Shown here one piece after another: positions 1-18,479 of a stretch of 64,000 nt of DNA. Both the position numbers and the translations under genes were made by a program. The DNA is taken from NCBI GenBank assembly GCA_037975125.1, contig JAJQOW010000014.1:62001-126000 (forward strand), given 5' to 3'. The stretch comes from Latrodectus hesperus. Its lineage: Eukaryota; Arthropoda; Arachnida; Araneae; Theridiidae. The notes beneath the pieces are model-generated. The model was not told where the DNA came from. It searched no databases and saw only the letters and a program-made list of their open reading frames with translations. Numbering within the stretch: the first letter of the stretch is position 1; each line of letters opens with the position of its first letter.

Positions 1-1
1 A

Positions 2-188
2 GAGTTTTCTATAGTTAGCCTGCAGGTGTCTGGCAGGGAACAGCCATTTTCTTGTAGACGCATTGTCCGAGGACAAGTCCTTTACAACTTCATTCAGAGG
101 CGGTGTAAGTTGCCGACAAAGGCACCCCCTGCAGTCCATCGTGAGCACCAGGGCTATACGATCCTCTTCGATAGCGACTCACACAATG
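2..188 (+). CDS. Possible partial exon of an unrecognised gene at the window edge
   Basis: The frame beginning at base 2 is open from the window edge and runs into a strong donor, GTAAGT at 189-194. The sequence is clearly GC-richer than the AT-rich DNA beyond about 480. A pyrimidine-rich stretch ending in TAG at 45-58 could be an acceptor, giving an exon of 59-188. The encoded peptide is basic, with motifs such as RRCKLPTKAP and ILFDSDSHN, and I recognise no family. A second GTAAGT lies at 105-110. It could equally be a non-coding first exon or an old repeat, because nothing upstream is visible. Confidence 0.25.
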
Positions 189-194
189 GTAAGT

Positions 195-480
195 TCTCAC
201 CTGTGCCAGCGGAGACCGCTAATACCCCAGAAACCGCTTTCCGGCACGTGCCGAATACATTATCACGGTAGACGTTTCCTGCTATCTGGTTGATTGGGCA
301 GCAATTATGTTGGCACTTTAAAGCGGACGCCGAAAGGTAACTCAGGAGCGCGGCTCCTTTTTCGGATTTATTCTCGACTGTTGTCTTTAAAACCGTTTAC
401 AGTTTGGTAAGCGCCATTCTGTCGTCTTCTGTCGCCAAATTAGACTCAGTGGCGTGTGACGTAGTCGAAATCTACTTTAT
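195..480. other. GC-richer flank with a short hairpin
   Basis: If the donor at 189 is real, this is the start of an intron. It contains a perfect 6-bp stem, AGGAGC at 344-349 and GCTCCT at 353-358 around a GCG loop, followed by a T run. No coding frame or repeat family is recognised. Confidence 0.3.
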
Positions 481-2592
<2,112 letters not shown>

Positions 2593-2650
2593 TATACATA
2601 TAAGCAACATTAAATTATAGTGATTGCAATACCTTTACAAAATTACTCAG

Positions 2651-2690
2651 TTTTTTTTTTTTTTTTTTTTTTTTTTCTTTTTTTTTCTTT
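2651..2690. repeat. Poly(T) tract
   Basis: Forty bases of T broken only by single C residues. Confidence 0.9.
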
Positions 2691-3275
2691 GGAAAGGCAG
2701 GGAAAAAGTTTAGGAATTCAATATTTGCTAAGATAAAAATGCTGGTATATTTCGAAGTAGTTTTGAGTAATAAATATTTGATTTATTGAAAATTTAACTT
2801 ACGCGTCTACTGTCTTATTTGAAATACAGATTGTAGTAAAAATTGGCATCAATGGGATGGCATTTCTGACATAAACTATTAAAAATATTTTTTAATCCTT
2901 ATTTTGAAATTCCTATAATTATTTATCTCTAAAAATTCATAAGTGAATACTATTAATGGTTACAAATGATTTTGTTTCATATGTTAATTTTTAAACAAAA
3001 TTTTTTGTAATAAAACATTTAAAATGCTGTCGTTTTTAATATAAATTTTAAACTGAGGCTCTAAAAGAATAGAGAAGATATTTTTAAAAACTATTAAATA
3101 AGAAATATAAAGATTATTTTCTTACTTAATAATATTATATAGTAATATTCTAATTATAATAATTAATTACTTAGTAAAAATACCTTTATGGAAAGTAAAC
3201 AAAATTACATTATACCACTTTTATTTTTATTTGCTTGTATAATGTATGTATTCAGACATGATTAAAAATATTAAA

Positions 3276-3301
3276 TATTATTATTATTATTATTATTATT
3301 T
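3276..3301. repeat. (ATT)n microsatellite
   Basis: About eight consecutive ATT units. Confidence 0.9.
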
Positions 3302-4904
3302 AGATGAACAGTATTATATCTATAGTAGTTCAGAAAGTTTAAGAATATTTTGTTGCCCTAATTTTTTTAGAAAGCTAAATTTCTTAATAATATAAATGAG
3401 TAATCATACTTGGTGCGCAATTAATGTGGGATTTGTATGAAAATTATTAATTTAAAAAATACTAAGCGTAAATTGGAAAGATTAAAGGTAGAAATTTTAG
3501 ATTACTGTTTTTTTAAATTTTATTTAAATTAATCCTGTTGAAACAAAAAAATACAACTATATTTAATGTTTAGTTTGATATATTTTTGTTTTAGAATTTC
3601 AGCACATCGTCTCTTCATAAAATTAACGAGACTTTCTAAAAGTAAATTTAAAGTAAGATAGGATTTTTAAAGTAAGGTAGGAGTTTACGCCCATTTCGAA
3701 TGAAAATCTTTAAAGAGCTCTGCATTTTAAAAATGTCTCTGTGCTTCTATTTTTCAAACAATGTGTTCCTAAAATTGTTTCATTGAATTGAGATCAGGTG
3801 ACTCATTTGGTTAGTTCACAATTAACTTTCTTAGCTATAAAACAATTATTTACCCTTTCGAAAGTGTGCTTAAGATCATAAATAAAATCAATGATGTTCT
3901 TGTTAATGAGCCTTGTTAACTTAAAAATGCCTTTTTGATTCTATATGCCTAAATAATGTGCTGGAGTTTTCAAATAAAAAATAAAAATGCAGCTAAATTT
4001 TAATTATTAGTACATTAGCATGATTTGTTTCATTTCAAGTTTAGAAGAAATGAATTGTTTCAAAACTTTTCTCATCAACTATTCAAATGATGATTGGCAC
4101 TTTTTTTAAATTAAATATTTGTACTCAAATTATTAGTTACACACCATTTAGAATAGCTTAAACAACAAATTTCTCATTTATATCCTATAGAAAAAATTTA
4201 TTTAAAAAAAATTTACGACAAATATATTTATCATCTCAAAATCTTTAGGAATAACTATACATTTACGAAATATTTTTTATTCTCAACAATATAAAATCAG
4301 TACTTTAAACCATATTAAAAGAATAAATAAATAGTTTGATAATAAAATTTTAATTTTTGGAAAATGTATCTATCAATATAATATTTTAATTCTATTTTTT
4401 ATATTTTATAACTGACGTGGCAAAAATAATTGAATATTTCGATATTACACTCCAAATTAAAATTTCGGAAAAAAAGAAAAAATAACACAATTTTTGAAAG
4501 TAATTACTGCAGATAATAATAATGAGCAAAAGATAAACTTACCAATGATTGCTTCATTTGTGATTTATTAAATCCAAAAATAAATTGTTAAACTATTTAT
4601 TCATTCTTATACTCAAAGTGCCCTTTTCAAAAGATAATATGTTGAACTAACACATACATACGCTAAGCAATTTTGAAAAATGCTGAAAAAATTCATTGCT
4701 AATGGTTAAAAGATTTTTGAAATAAAAATACCGAACTTCCGAAAATATTTATCAACTTAAATTCTCAAATTATTTTCCAGAGGTATTAAAATAAATTAAT
4801 TTAATACTAAAATATATGAAACTGTTCAAGTTCTGCTTTCAATAGTCAGATGCTTGAGTACTATGTAAACAACAGAATACTTCCTGTATACTACCACTGT
4901 CTTT

Positions 4905-5045
4905 GGCTCAGTTAGCTAAGTGAAAGTTGTTGACGGAAGTGGAAGTCTTCGTATTTTGAAGCAGGGAACAAGAAGACTCCTAATCCATGGTTCCCATTTC
5001 CAGATTTATTATTCGATTCGAAGGACATTGTGACCGTTACTTATT
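4905..5045 (-). mobile_element. SINE family E, 3'-part fragment
   Basis: The body matches the two neighbouring copies segment by segment on the minus strand. Shared landmarks, read on the + strand, are CTTCGT, TTTTGAAGCAGGGA, CAAG.AGA, GAAGGACATTG and AACGTTGCTG. The tRNA-like head is missing. Confidence 0.6.
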
Positions 5046-5099
5046 TAACGTTGCTGTTGCACCATCATGCTTCCCTGTACCTAACCCTGAGTTGGGCTC

Positions 5100-5346
5100 T
5101 TCTAGTTAGATAGAAGCAGCGAGGTAGGGTGAAGTCTTCGTGATTTTGAAGCAGGGATCAAGCAGAAGATCCTCAATAATTAGCCTGCCACCACCAGAGA
5201 TATCATTTCACTTGGAGGACATTGCTACCACGCCCAGTTTTAACGTGCTGTTATTTGCGAACACGATGAATATTCGATCGGTCAGAATTCGAACTCACTA
5301 CCTTCTGATAATGAGAGCAATGCCCTTGCCAACCAGGCCACCGCAG
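5100..5346 (-). mobile_element. SINE family E, tRNA-derived, copy 2
   Basis: Read on the minus strand, an A-box-like TGGCCTGGTTGGCAAGGGC (complement of about 5322-5340) is followed by a B box, GAGTTCGAATTC (complement of 5285-5296). A body shared with the copies on either side follows. Same orientation as both neighbours. Confidence 0.75.
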
Positions 5347-5456
5347 TCTACACGTACTCCAGTCACCTTTAGTTTAATTTCTGCTAAACTTCCTCAAATT
5401 CTATCCTATTTATTCCGCTTCTGACGGCCTCATGTGTGCGTGCACTAGCATACTTC

Positions 5457-5737
5457 TTTGCATCTAGTTCAGAATTGGATTCAACTCGATAGTTGACAGC
5501 TTCTGGATGGGTGTCTTTGTAATTTAGAACCAAGGATCGAGCAGAAGAGCCCCCAGTACTTGAACCACCCTTAGGCTCTTTCATTTGGAGTATATTACGA
5601 ACCACGATTCATTTAAATTGCTCTTGACGTTTTTGGAGAACAAAGCGAATAATCTATTAAGTGCGGATCCGAATTCATTACCTTTCGATAATGAGAACGA
5701 TACCCAGACCAATCAGGTCACCGCGCCCCCTGAAAGA
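5457..5737 (-). mobile_element. SINE family E, tRNA-derived, copy 3
   Basis: The minus-strand head has GGTGACCTGATTGGTCTGGG and a decayed B box, ATGAATTCGGAT (complement of about 5669-5680). The body includes TCTTCTGCTCGATCCTTG, matching copy 2. It is more diverged than copy 2. The three copies lie in one orientation within about 830 bp. Confidence 0.7.
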
Positions 5738-9347
<3,610 letters not shown>

Positions 9348-9349
9348 AT

Positions 9350-9406
<57 letters not shown>

Positions 9407-9464
9407 GTACATATATATATATATACATATACTATATATATGTATATATATATATGTATATATA

Positions 9465-9500
<36 letters not shown>
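9348..9500. repeat. Compound (TA)n microsatellite
   Basis: TA repeats interrupted by TACGTACA, CTATA and TGTA units, directly against the head of the family C SINE. Confidence 0.95.
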
Positions 9501-9502
<2 letters not shown>

Positions 9503-12117
9503 ATTTATTTTCAATTATTATAGAAATCAGTTTTGTCTCATAACATATTAAGTATAGGATTCTCTTTCATAACATATAAAGTATAAAAAAGCACATTCGC
9601 AGTATTGATAAATGTGTACACAAATTAAAATATTGTTGTTCTTTAATTTATAATACAATTATGGTTCATTAAGTCCACTTGATATTCATTCCCCCATTAT
9701 ATAATTTAACAATTTATATAGTGTTTTAGTTTCAGAACAAATTCATAAATAACATACCAGTGCAATATGCAAGTAATTAAGGTTTCTTAAATCTGTAAGG
9801 GAGTTGGCTGAGTTTAGAAGATTCTATCAGCAGAAATGGGATGCCAGAAATATACTGCAAAAATCTCATCAAACTAGAAATTGATATTTGATTCTATTTT
9901 ATATTCAATTGATTATAAGTGAATAGATACATAACATTTTATAAATGATTACAATTAATCAAAACTAAATCTATTTGTGATTAATTTTGGTGTAATATTT
10001 TAATTATTATTTATTGGCAAAATTTTTCTGGTTTCGATATAAGGAATCCAATTGAAATAATTATACTAAAATTTGAATTTCCAGATATCAAGTGGCTTCT
10101 GAGGTTCAATAAACTAAAAAAAATTTAATCTTTGTATACCAAATACAAAAAATTAAAGAAATTATTGTTTCTTTAATACTATATACGTATGATTCTTTAA
10201 TACGGATTTTGATTTGAATTCTAATATAAAAGAAGCTAATTACTATGATTCTTTAACCTAAAATAAGCATTTGAGATTGCAAAAACTATATCACAAAGTT
10301 TAAACACAATTACCTGAAAATAAAACACATATTTCTTATTTAAAATAGGAATTCGTTATATTATAGTTTAAAAATAAACAAATAATCTTCAAAAATCTCG
10401 AAACAGAATCAATTAGCCTGATTACAGTGAAATCAGGTTTCTATTGAAACTAGTCGTCCACTTGGTTTTTGAATACATAAATGTAATTGTGCATACATTC
10501 TGTAATTCAAATTATACTAGAAAAATATGAAAAAAATTTATGACTTTGCATTTTAAAAAATCAATAAAAAATTTTAAAGAAAGATAATTTTTCCTTGAAA
10601 TATGTAAGTGAACTTTATAAGGCAAGGTTTTCCTTTTTTTCCTATGTATTACAAACCTATGATTTCTAAGAAAAAAAGTTGTAATACATTATTGTCCAAA
10701 ATGTAATTTTTATTGATTACAAAATTATCAAATTAAGCACTTTTTGATAATTTCTACCAAAATAAAAAATAAAAGGTTTTTTATGTTTATTGATTTATTA
10801 TTACTTTAATTGCAACGTTTTATTAAAGTAACTCCTTTCAAAAGAAAGAAATTAAAATTAATATTAAAATAGAGCATGAAAGTAACTATAATTTGAGAGA
10901 AAATCAATTAATATGAAATTTCTTATTTTAATAGCTTAAAAAATCCCATTTATACAACCTTAATTAAGATAAATTACTCTTTTTAAATATTAATTTAACT
11001 TTGAAACACACTCACAGTTATTTTAAATTATGTATAAACATAATTTAAATTAATTGCTCTAATATTTAATCAATGTATCCAAAAATGATATTTCATTTTT
11101 AAAATGTTTTCTCAAATTATAACTTGAATCAACATCTTTTAAATTATTATATGAAACTATATTTTGTAGTGTGCTCAAGATAATTATTAATTTAAAATTA
11201 TAATTAATTTAAGGTTAATATAAAATTTATTAAATGTAGTTATTTTGCATCGTATATTAAATGAACAAACAGCAATTTAAAAAATTTAGGCTTCAGATAT
11301 ATACATCTTTTTGAAGGAAACCTTTCACAGATTTCAATGAATATTATTTTTAAATAAAATAAAATTAAATTAAAGAAATTACACTATAGATATTTGCCTG
11401 TCGTAAAAGTGATAACATGTTAAAAAGTACTGTATTCATTTTAAGAGATATATCCACATTTAGAAACATGACAATTATTTCTTGTTCCGTAACAATGACA
11501 GGGATCATACCTAAGACAATTGGGAAACGATAATATAAGCGAACTTTTTTGCTTATACAATTAAATGCTTCATTTGCCAAATTAATTATATCCCTAAAAA
11601 ATTTGAGGAAAATGATTAGAATTAATTTTTTTTAAAATAATTAACGCAATTTATATGGTTTTGGAATTGTTGAATCTCATTGTAAAAAAAATGGATCTTA
11701 GTATATATGATTATATATTACAATTTTGATATTAAAATTTAATATATTTCACGTTGTGGAGCTAATTTATTACGAAAGTGGAGGCATTCATTTTTTTATA
11801 TCATTTTTAACTTTTCTATCATATCAAATACAACTTTATTCTATTTCTTTACATATAGAAGGGTTATGTGAATATTTGTGTGACAATATATACCTATTCA
11901 CTTTCTCGTGTGCAGAATCTTGGTAAAAATCACAAAATAAACTACGATTGTTTATCTGAATATTTATATCATTGTTTTCAATTTTATTCAAGAAAAGCAT
12001 TTTAAGAATTGCATTGAAATAGTAATTTACAATTAGTTTGAAGTGACTACTTGAAATTCACAAATTTAAGGTTTTAGTTGGATTTTATTAATCTTAGAAA
12101 TGAACTAAACTAAACTC
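9501..12117. other. AT-rich intergenic DNA
   Basis: No coding exon, tRNA promoter or transposon end is recognised in this stretch. Confidence 0.6.
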
Positions 12118-12357
12118 ACAAGTTTATATGGGGCCCAAGACATATAGTGCCCTTTTCTGTTTTCATGACCGAGGGCATATGTCCCGCAAAGATAGTCAGT
12201 TTAACCTGAAACTTCCAGTGTTTAATTTGCCAAAAATGCTTATTACTCAGTTTTATCAACCTACTGAAGGGATAAAAAGCTGAGTCTACCTTGCCCAGCC
12301 CGAGAATCGAACTTGGTGCCTGTGGCTTGGGAGCGCTACTCTTACGCCACCCGGCTT
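12118..12357 (-). mobile_element. tRNA-derived SINE, family A, copy 2
   Basis: The reverse complement aligns with copy 1 at 2308-2592 from head to tail. The head is GGGTGGCGTAAGAGTAGCGC, the B box is AAGTTCGATTCTCGG, and the body contains GACTCAGCTTTTTATCCCTT, GGACATATGC and GGTCATGAAAACAG. The tail is GAGTTTAGTTTAGTT. It is diverged from copy 1, indicating old insertions. Confidence 0.85.
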
Positions 12358-12379
12358 CATCAAAATGAAATGATTATTA

Positions 12380-12435
12380 TTTTGAATGAGATTTACAGAA
12401 AACAGAATGAGATTTTGAATGAGATTTACAGAAAA
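12380..12435. repeat. 33-bp tandem duplication
   Basis: A 23-bp segment containing TTGAATGAGATTTACAG occurs at 12380-12402 and again at 12413-12435, a 33-bp period, just past the SINE head. Confidence 0.8.
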
Positions 12436-12584
12436 AAATTTATAATCATTTTTCTTACTCAAATTAAAATATTGTCGTAAAATTTTGGAGAAATTCTTTT
12501 AATTTGTTCCTTTTATGAAATGCTTTGTTTTCCACAATAAATTCAAGAAAAACATTCAATAAAATTTTGAAATACAATGTTGTT

Positions 12585-12853
12585 GTCGTGTGCCAACTAG
12601 GCTGGCAATATGGGGTGCGCTGCTCCACTTTTCCAACTGAACCCTATTTAGGTGTGGACTCCGACTTCTTCAGTACACACATGCCATAGGGACCCGCTTA
12701 TAGGGTAGGCAACCATTCACAACCCATTCATACAAGGAAAGGATAAAGACAAGATAGATAGAGAGAAAGTACATCCATGCCCGAACCGGGATTCGAACCC
12801 AGGACCTTATCCACAGTCAGGCACGCTGACCATTGAAATACATTAGATTCCCG
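12585..12853 (-). mobile_element. tRNA-derived SINE, family B, copy 1
   Basis: The minus strand carries GGTCAGCGTGCCTGACTG (A-box region) and the B box CTGGGTTCGAATCCCGG. The body ends in GCCAGCCTAGTTGGCACACG and matches the copies at 22366-22615 and 43823-44100. The first bases of the head (near 12850) are altered relative to those copies. Confidence 0.9.
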
Positions 12854-13260
12854 ATTATATCCGTGGAATGGAGTGGTTTATCTATAGCGAAGGAGATGAT
12901 TTCACGGATGATACACAAAATTATGAAAAAAAGAAACAAATCAACACAAATAAGTCTTTGAACAATTCATACACATTCACACAATATGTAACCAATTTAC
13001 TTATTACTTTAAGATTAATAAAAATATTCACTTATTCAAATTCAAAAATTTATTTTTCTTTAAAAAATCATTTAAAATTTGTATTTAATCACTTCTTTAT
13101 TTGGCATTAAAGATTTTTTAGAAATTAGACATCACAGTTAATTTGTAAATTTACTGTATTCCAAAAAACTTAAGATAATTTTGTTCCCGAAAAGTGATGA
13201 AAGTTTATAATATTAAAAAGAAAATAATTTTTATGTAACTAAATATCATATACGTCATTT

Positions 13261-13268
13261 ATTTAAAC
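13261..13268. repeat. hAT target-site duplication, left
   Basis: ATTTAAAC, identical to 15468-15475 on the other side of the hAT element. Eight bp is the hAT-typical length. Confidence 0.75.
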
Positions 13269-15467
13269 CATAGGTTAGCAAAGTGGTCCAGGTGGACGCC
13301 CAGGGGTCCATAGGAGACCACACGGGGGTCCACGTAAACGTGAAAAGAAAACAAGGGTTCACAAGTTGTAAGTGAGGGTCCACGAAAAATTTTCTGATTT
13401 TCATAGTAAAGAACAAAAATTTTGTCTTGGATTTACCTATCAACGTAGGCAGGTAGCATCATTCACTAGGTAGGTACTCAAAAATATTCGAGACTCAGTT
13501 CAAACACAGAATTGAATAAAACAATAGATAATAGTACAAGTGGTACACCACATGTCGAGACTTGCAAAGTGCCGCCCGTGCGCCCGCTCGTCCGGGATGC
13601 TTGTTTAGACCTGCAAAGGGATGAAATGCGACTTACGCTGTGCTTGCAATCTACATTAGTATAAATACGAATGCCAAGAACAAAACGTTACTCATTTGTT
13701 TCCGAGATTTTGAACATAAAAGTGTGACTGTGAGTGAATCGATGTCAGTGCTTGCAGTGCCAGTAAAAGTAAGTATCTGCCTATTTGTTATACATATTTT
13801 TATTGTATATTGTTATTTATCAATCATATTGATAAATTAATGACTCTTTTAAATCATCGAAGCTCGAAGACCATCTAAGAAAGTGTCACCCTGAAAAAAT
13901 AGGTAAAGATCTGAAATACTTTCAAATATTGAAGGAAAAATATGAAAAGAGATCTACCGTAAATAGTATGTTTGCTTCAACGTCTCAAAGTAACAATGAT
14001 GGCTTGCGGGCATCTTACAATATTTTGTTGCTTATAGCGAAATCTGGAAAACCGCACACCATCGGAGAGGAGTTAGTTTTACCCGCTATTGAAGAGGTTT
14101 TAAAAACTGTTCCGCACAAACCTCCATTTGACGTACTCAAAAGAATTCCTTTAAGTAACAACACTGTATAAAAACGTATTGATGAAATGAGCTCTGATAT
14201 AGAAAGCTTTTTGTGTAATTATTTGCAAACCACTCATTTTTCTATTCAATTGGACGAGTCTACTTTGCCTGATAATGAAGCATTATTATTGGCATATGTT
14301 CGATTTGTTATGGATGAAGAAATCCATGTAGAGCTGCTATTCGCAAAAACTTTGAAGTCGGACACTAAAGGCGAATCGATATTTAATGTCCTGAGAGATT
14401 TTTTTACCGAAAAATCTATTCCATTTATAAACATTATTTCGGTGGCAGCAGATGGAGCTCCTGCCATGTTCGGGCGATATCGTGGGTTTATAAGTCATCT
14501 TAAAAGAATAATACCAGGACCAATTGCAATTCACTGTGTCATCCACCGACAACACCTTGCAGCGAAAGATTTGAGTGATAGATTGCACCAATCTCTTCAT
14601 TTTGTGACTAACGCAGTTAATAAAATAAGAAACAATGATTTGAATACCCTTTTATTTGCACTTTTGTGCGATGAAAATGATGAAGATTTCCAACACCTGC
14701 TCTTACATACTGAAGTACTCTGTCGAAAGGTTCATGCTTATCGAGATTTTACCAACTTTTCGAATCAGTGATAGAGTTTCTGGAAACTAAGGCACCAGAT
14801 TTAAAAGAAAATCTGATCAAATATAAAGCGGACATTGCGTATTTAACAGTGTTATTTAAAAAATTCAATGCTGTTATTACAAGAGGAGCTACTTGAGCTC
14901 AGCTCCAACGAGGAACTGAAGGTGAAATTTAAAAAAGCTATCAAACATTTTGGCTGCAGGCAGAAATCCCCAAAAATATCCTGAGCTGTGGGAAATTGCG
15001 AAAAAATTTTTTGATAGCGTTTCCCTCGTCATATCTTGTCGAAAGAAGTTTTAGTATCGTTACCAACCTGTTAACAAAAAAAGGAGCAGATTGAACAACA
15101 TAGAACGAGGAGATTTGAGATTACTTCTTACAAAACTGAAGCCAAATATTGATAATTTGCTGTCAATTCATCAAGTACATCCGTCTCATTAAAAGTATGG
15201 CTTTTTCAGAGTTCATTGTTGATTTTTTGTCAATTGTTGATTGTTTATAATAATAAATGTTTATAATTTTGTATAACCACAAGTATTATTTAAATAAATA
15301 GGACACAAGAAAAAGTGCTACTTTTTTTTTCTTCTTAACACTCCCAATTTAGGGTGATATTTTTTAGGAGTTTTGGGAAAACAGTAGAAATGTAGCACCA
15401 TGGGGTCTACCGAAAATAGTAAAACTTTAAAAGTGGTCCTCGAGAAAAAAAAGTTTTTACCCCCGTG
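13269..15467 (+). mobile_element. Decayed hAT (ZBED5/FAM200-like) DNA transposon
   Basis: Ends are CATAGGTTAGCAAAG on the left and, read inward from the right, CACGGGGGTAAAAAC. Both begin with CA, and subterminal GTGGTCC / GGACCAC blocks occur at both ends. The element is bracketed by the 8-bp repeat ATTTAAAC. It contains a TATA-like TATAAATA near 13660 and a broken transposase frame. At about 2.2 kb it is short for an autonomous hAT, because the middle of the transposase is missing. Confidence 0.85.
13861..15192 (+). pseudogene. hAT transposase pseudogene (BED finger to dimerisation domain)
   Basis: Reading fragments in order: a BED-finger remnant at about 13861-13905 (HLRKCH); an open block at 13929-14168; and a stop at 14169-14171 (TAA), after which the frame continues from 14172. 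The RNase-H-like block at about 14180-14770 contains SIQLDEST and SVAADGAPAMFG, typical of the ZBED5/FAM200/SCAND3-like hAT group. A frameshift or small deletion follows near 14750. A larger internal loss lies near 14880. The hAT C-terminal dimerisation region at about 14985-15190 contains SYLVE.SFSIVTNLLTKK with a frameshift. It cannot encode a working transposase. The family assignment is from remembered motifs. Confidence 0.85.
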
Positions 15468-15592
15468 ATTTAAACGAATACTAATAACCCGTGATTTAAA
15501 CGAATACTAATAACCCGTGATTTAAACGAATACTAATAACCCGTGATTTAAAAGAATACTAATAACCCGTGATAAAACGAATACTAATAAGG
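15465..15592. repeat. 26-bp tandem repeat, five units
   Basis: Units start at 15465, 15491, 15517, 15543 and 15569. Each consists of the hAT terminal GTG, the target duplication ATTTAAAC, the flank GAATACTAATAA and CCC. The last two units have small changes. The array crosses the right end of the hAT element. Confidence 0.95.
15468..15475. repeat. hAT target-site duplication, right
   Basis: ATTTAAAC, matching the left copy. It also forms part of the first 26-bp tandem unit. Confidence 0.7.
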
Positions 15593-17600
15593 TACTATGT
15601 AAGGCAACAAATTTCCATTGAGTTAAATAAATCTCGAAAATTTATGAGTGCATTACGTTATTTATTAAATATAGTTATCCTGTGATTTTTTTTTTTTTTT
15701 TTGTAATAACTTCTAGGTAGTTTGGCTGCTTTTTTTGTGGGATATATCATTTAATTACTTCATATATAAAGCAATTTATTTTAAATATATCGATATTATT
15801 TATTTATAATCTTCTCTATATTTCTCTTCATATATAAAATACGAGAACTTTTTAAGTAATTAATAAAATAATAAAGTGAAATGTTACCAAATATTTTCTC
15901 TACTTGAAATAACTATTTTGTTATGTGTTATTCAATCAAAACTATTTAAGCATTCTATAAAATCAAATATTTGAAACTAATTCTTAAAATTTTATTCATT
16001 AATTGGAATATTTTTAAAAAGGAAACTTATTTTAAATTAAAGTTTATGAGATATTTCAGAGCTGTATAACAAAAATTAAAGAGTTAAGTTACAAATCTTT
16101 TCAGACCCTTACTACGCAATATTTTTCAAAAATGTTTTTAAATATTATTCTGGAGTACCAAAGAATTTCTCTAAAAATTATCCAAATGCTTATACATCAT
16201 AATTACAAATAGATAGTTCTAATCATAATTACAATTGGGTCGGTAACATCGAACAGTAACCATATATAATTTCCCTATTCAAAAAAGTATTCAATTATAT
16301 ATTTATTCGGAAAAAGTATTCTAGTATTTATATTTACAAAGTAAAAAGTTCATACAGGAACTATCTTGCATAAAAAATAGAAAAAAATTAAATCTAATTA
16401 TAAAAGCATATTCCCACATTTCATTTTTTTCGAAGGTCATTATATCAAAAAGAATACTGGAGCAGTATTGATTCCAACCCAACCTAAGGTATACAGTACA
16501 CATACTAAAATTTGAACAATACAGAGAAAATTAGTGCAAAGATTATTCAAATCTTAAATGAAACTTCATTTACTTAGCATTGGGAAATCGTTTTTAAACT
16601 TTCACACAACTCCTGTTTACCATTTAAACCACGAGTAGCTCTCGTACTTTCTAAACATTGTCAAAATAAAAACAAAATATGCTAATAATCCAAACAAGCA
16701 TCAATTAAGATAATGAATGAGTGATGTCAATAAATATATGAAAGAGTACGAAGTATTCATGCATTGGAACATTTAAATTTATTTTGTGTCAGACTTGACA
16801 ATTCCTGTATTCAAGAATTTATACATGACATAAAATCATTCTAAGCCTAAGAATCGTCGGTATTTCTTTGACAAGAACATAATCACCGATGCATGTTAAA
16901 AAACCAATGCTGGTATCTAACTGCGACCAAGTAGCTAGCGGGAAGCTGCTTCTGCTAAAGGGATTTCAGCTGGTGTACGGCTGTTAAATTTTTTTAAAGC
17001 AGATTAAGACAACGAACCATAGTGTACATCAAACAAAAAAGCCGCTTCTTCTGCAGCAGAGGAGCCAACAGTCTGCCCAGATGGCGGAATTATAGCCACT
17101 AGGGCACACGACAGCCAAAATATTAATTATTTCTTTCCAGTTAAGGCTGGACCGTTTCTCTGAATGGCCATTTGTGAATCGATCGATTTGCATGGCTCAA
17201 GTGATCAATCCAATGTCCATGTCTTTGTCGGCTTCTATGAATGAATCTTAATCCATGTACAGGTGGTGAAAAGTTGTTCACCAAGGGGCAAGGAGATCCC
17301 CATAGGGAATAGAACAGTATGGTTGACGGAACCTCAAGGTCAACTTACGGATTCTAAATGAATGATTTTTTTTTTTTGGTTATTATTATTATTTTATTGT
17401 TTAGCCCAAGTACATTTGAAAATTCAATTTAAATATAATTAGATTTTAATGCAAATATTAATTATTAACTTTATATCAAAGCCACAATATGAATATTAAA
17501 TAAATAAAAATAATTTCTCAAATGACCCAATATTAATTATAGATTTTATCATCAGCTAGAAATTTTATTTGAAATATTATCTAACAGTTTTATTGATTAA

Positions 17601-17607
<7 letters not shown>
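15593..17607. other. AT-rich DNA with a GC-richer island at 16.88-17.35 kb
   Basis: The island contains runs such as GCCGCTTCTTCTGCAGCAG and CAAGGGGCAAGGAGATCCCC, and shows no open frame of note. It may be an interspersed repeat body without a recognisable tRNA head. The rest is plain AT-rich sequence. Confidence 0.45.

Positions 17608-17683
<76 letters not shown>
17608..17683. repeat. (TA)n microsatellite
   Basis: About 75 bp of uninterrupted TA, followed by TATTATATTATATTA. Confidence 0.95.
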
Positions 17684-17688
<5 letters not shown>

Positions 17689-17879
17689 TATATTACAGTA
17701 TAAATCACAACAATTAAACTTAAAAGTTACTAAATTTATATTAGGTAAAAAAAATATATTCTAATTATTTTTGTTTAGTCTAAATGCAAATTTATTTTTG
17801 AAAATTAATGTTCTTAATTGATATTTTTAAATTATTAGACTTTATATTTGCAACCTAGTTATCTTCTAAAAAATGATAT

Positions 17880-18150
<271 letters not shown>

Positions 18151-18479
18151 TTTTATTGATAGAGCAAAGTAGTATTTTTAATTTTAAATGTTTATTTTAT
18201 CAGAAGTACAATGCAAACTTTAATTCAAATGAATTATACTTCAAGGACACATATACTAATAGAAAAATTAAATAATAGTTAATACTTGAGAAGATCAAAA
18301 CACATTTTGGATTTTATATAATTCACAAATGTTAATTTCATTAATTATTCGAAACTGTACTTCAAAAACACATGATTAATACTTTAAAAAATGATAACTT
18401 ATTATTCTTAAGATGGCTAAGACACATGATGTTTTATTTAAATAATCATTTATTTCCTCTATAGAAGTATTTAATTCAA

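Larger units (their letters stand above)
2593..4904. other. AT-rich intergenic DNA with simple repeats
   Basis: Contains a poly(T) tract at 2651-2690 interrupted by two C, and an (ATT)n run at about 3276-3301. No gene is seen. Confidence 0.6.

Noticed and set aside
344..363. Hairpin plus T run as a rho-independent terminator
   Set aside because: The sequence is eukaryotic, and the stem is only 6 bp with no associated gene end.
13255..13443. 62-codon minus-strand ORF
   Set aside because: It lies over the terminal region of the hAT element and has no motif. It is an antisense shadow.
14246..14600. Minus-strand ORFs of 73 and 87 codons
   Set aside because: Antisense shadows of the hAT transposase frame.
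15465..15592. Tandem 26-bp repeats as a CRISPR array
   Set aside because: Units are directly adjacent with no spacers, in a eukaryotic genome, and derive from a transposon junction.
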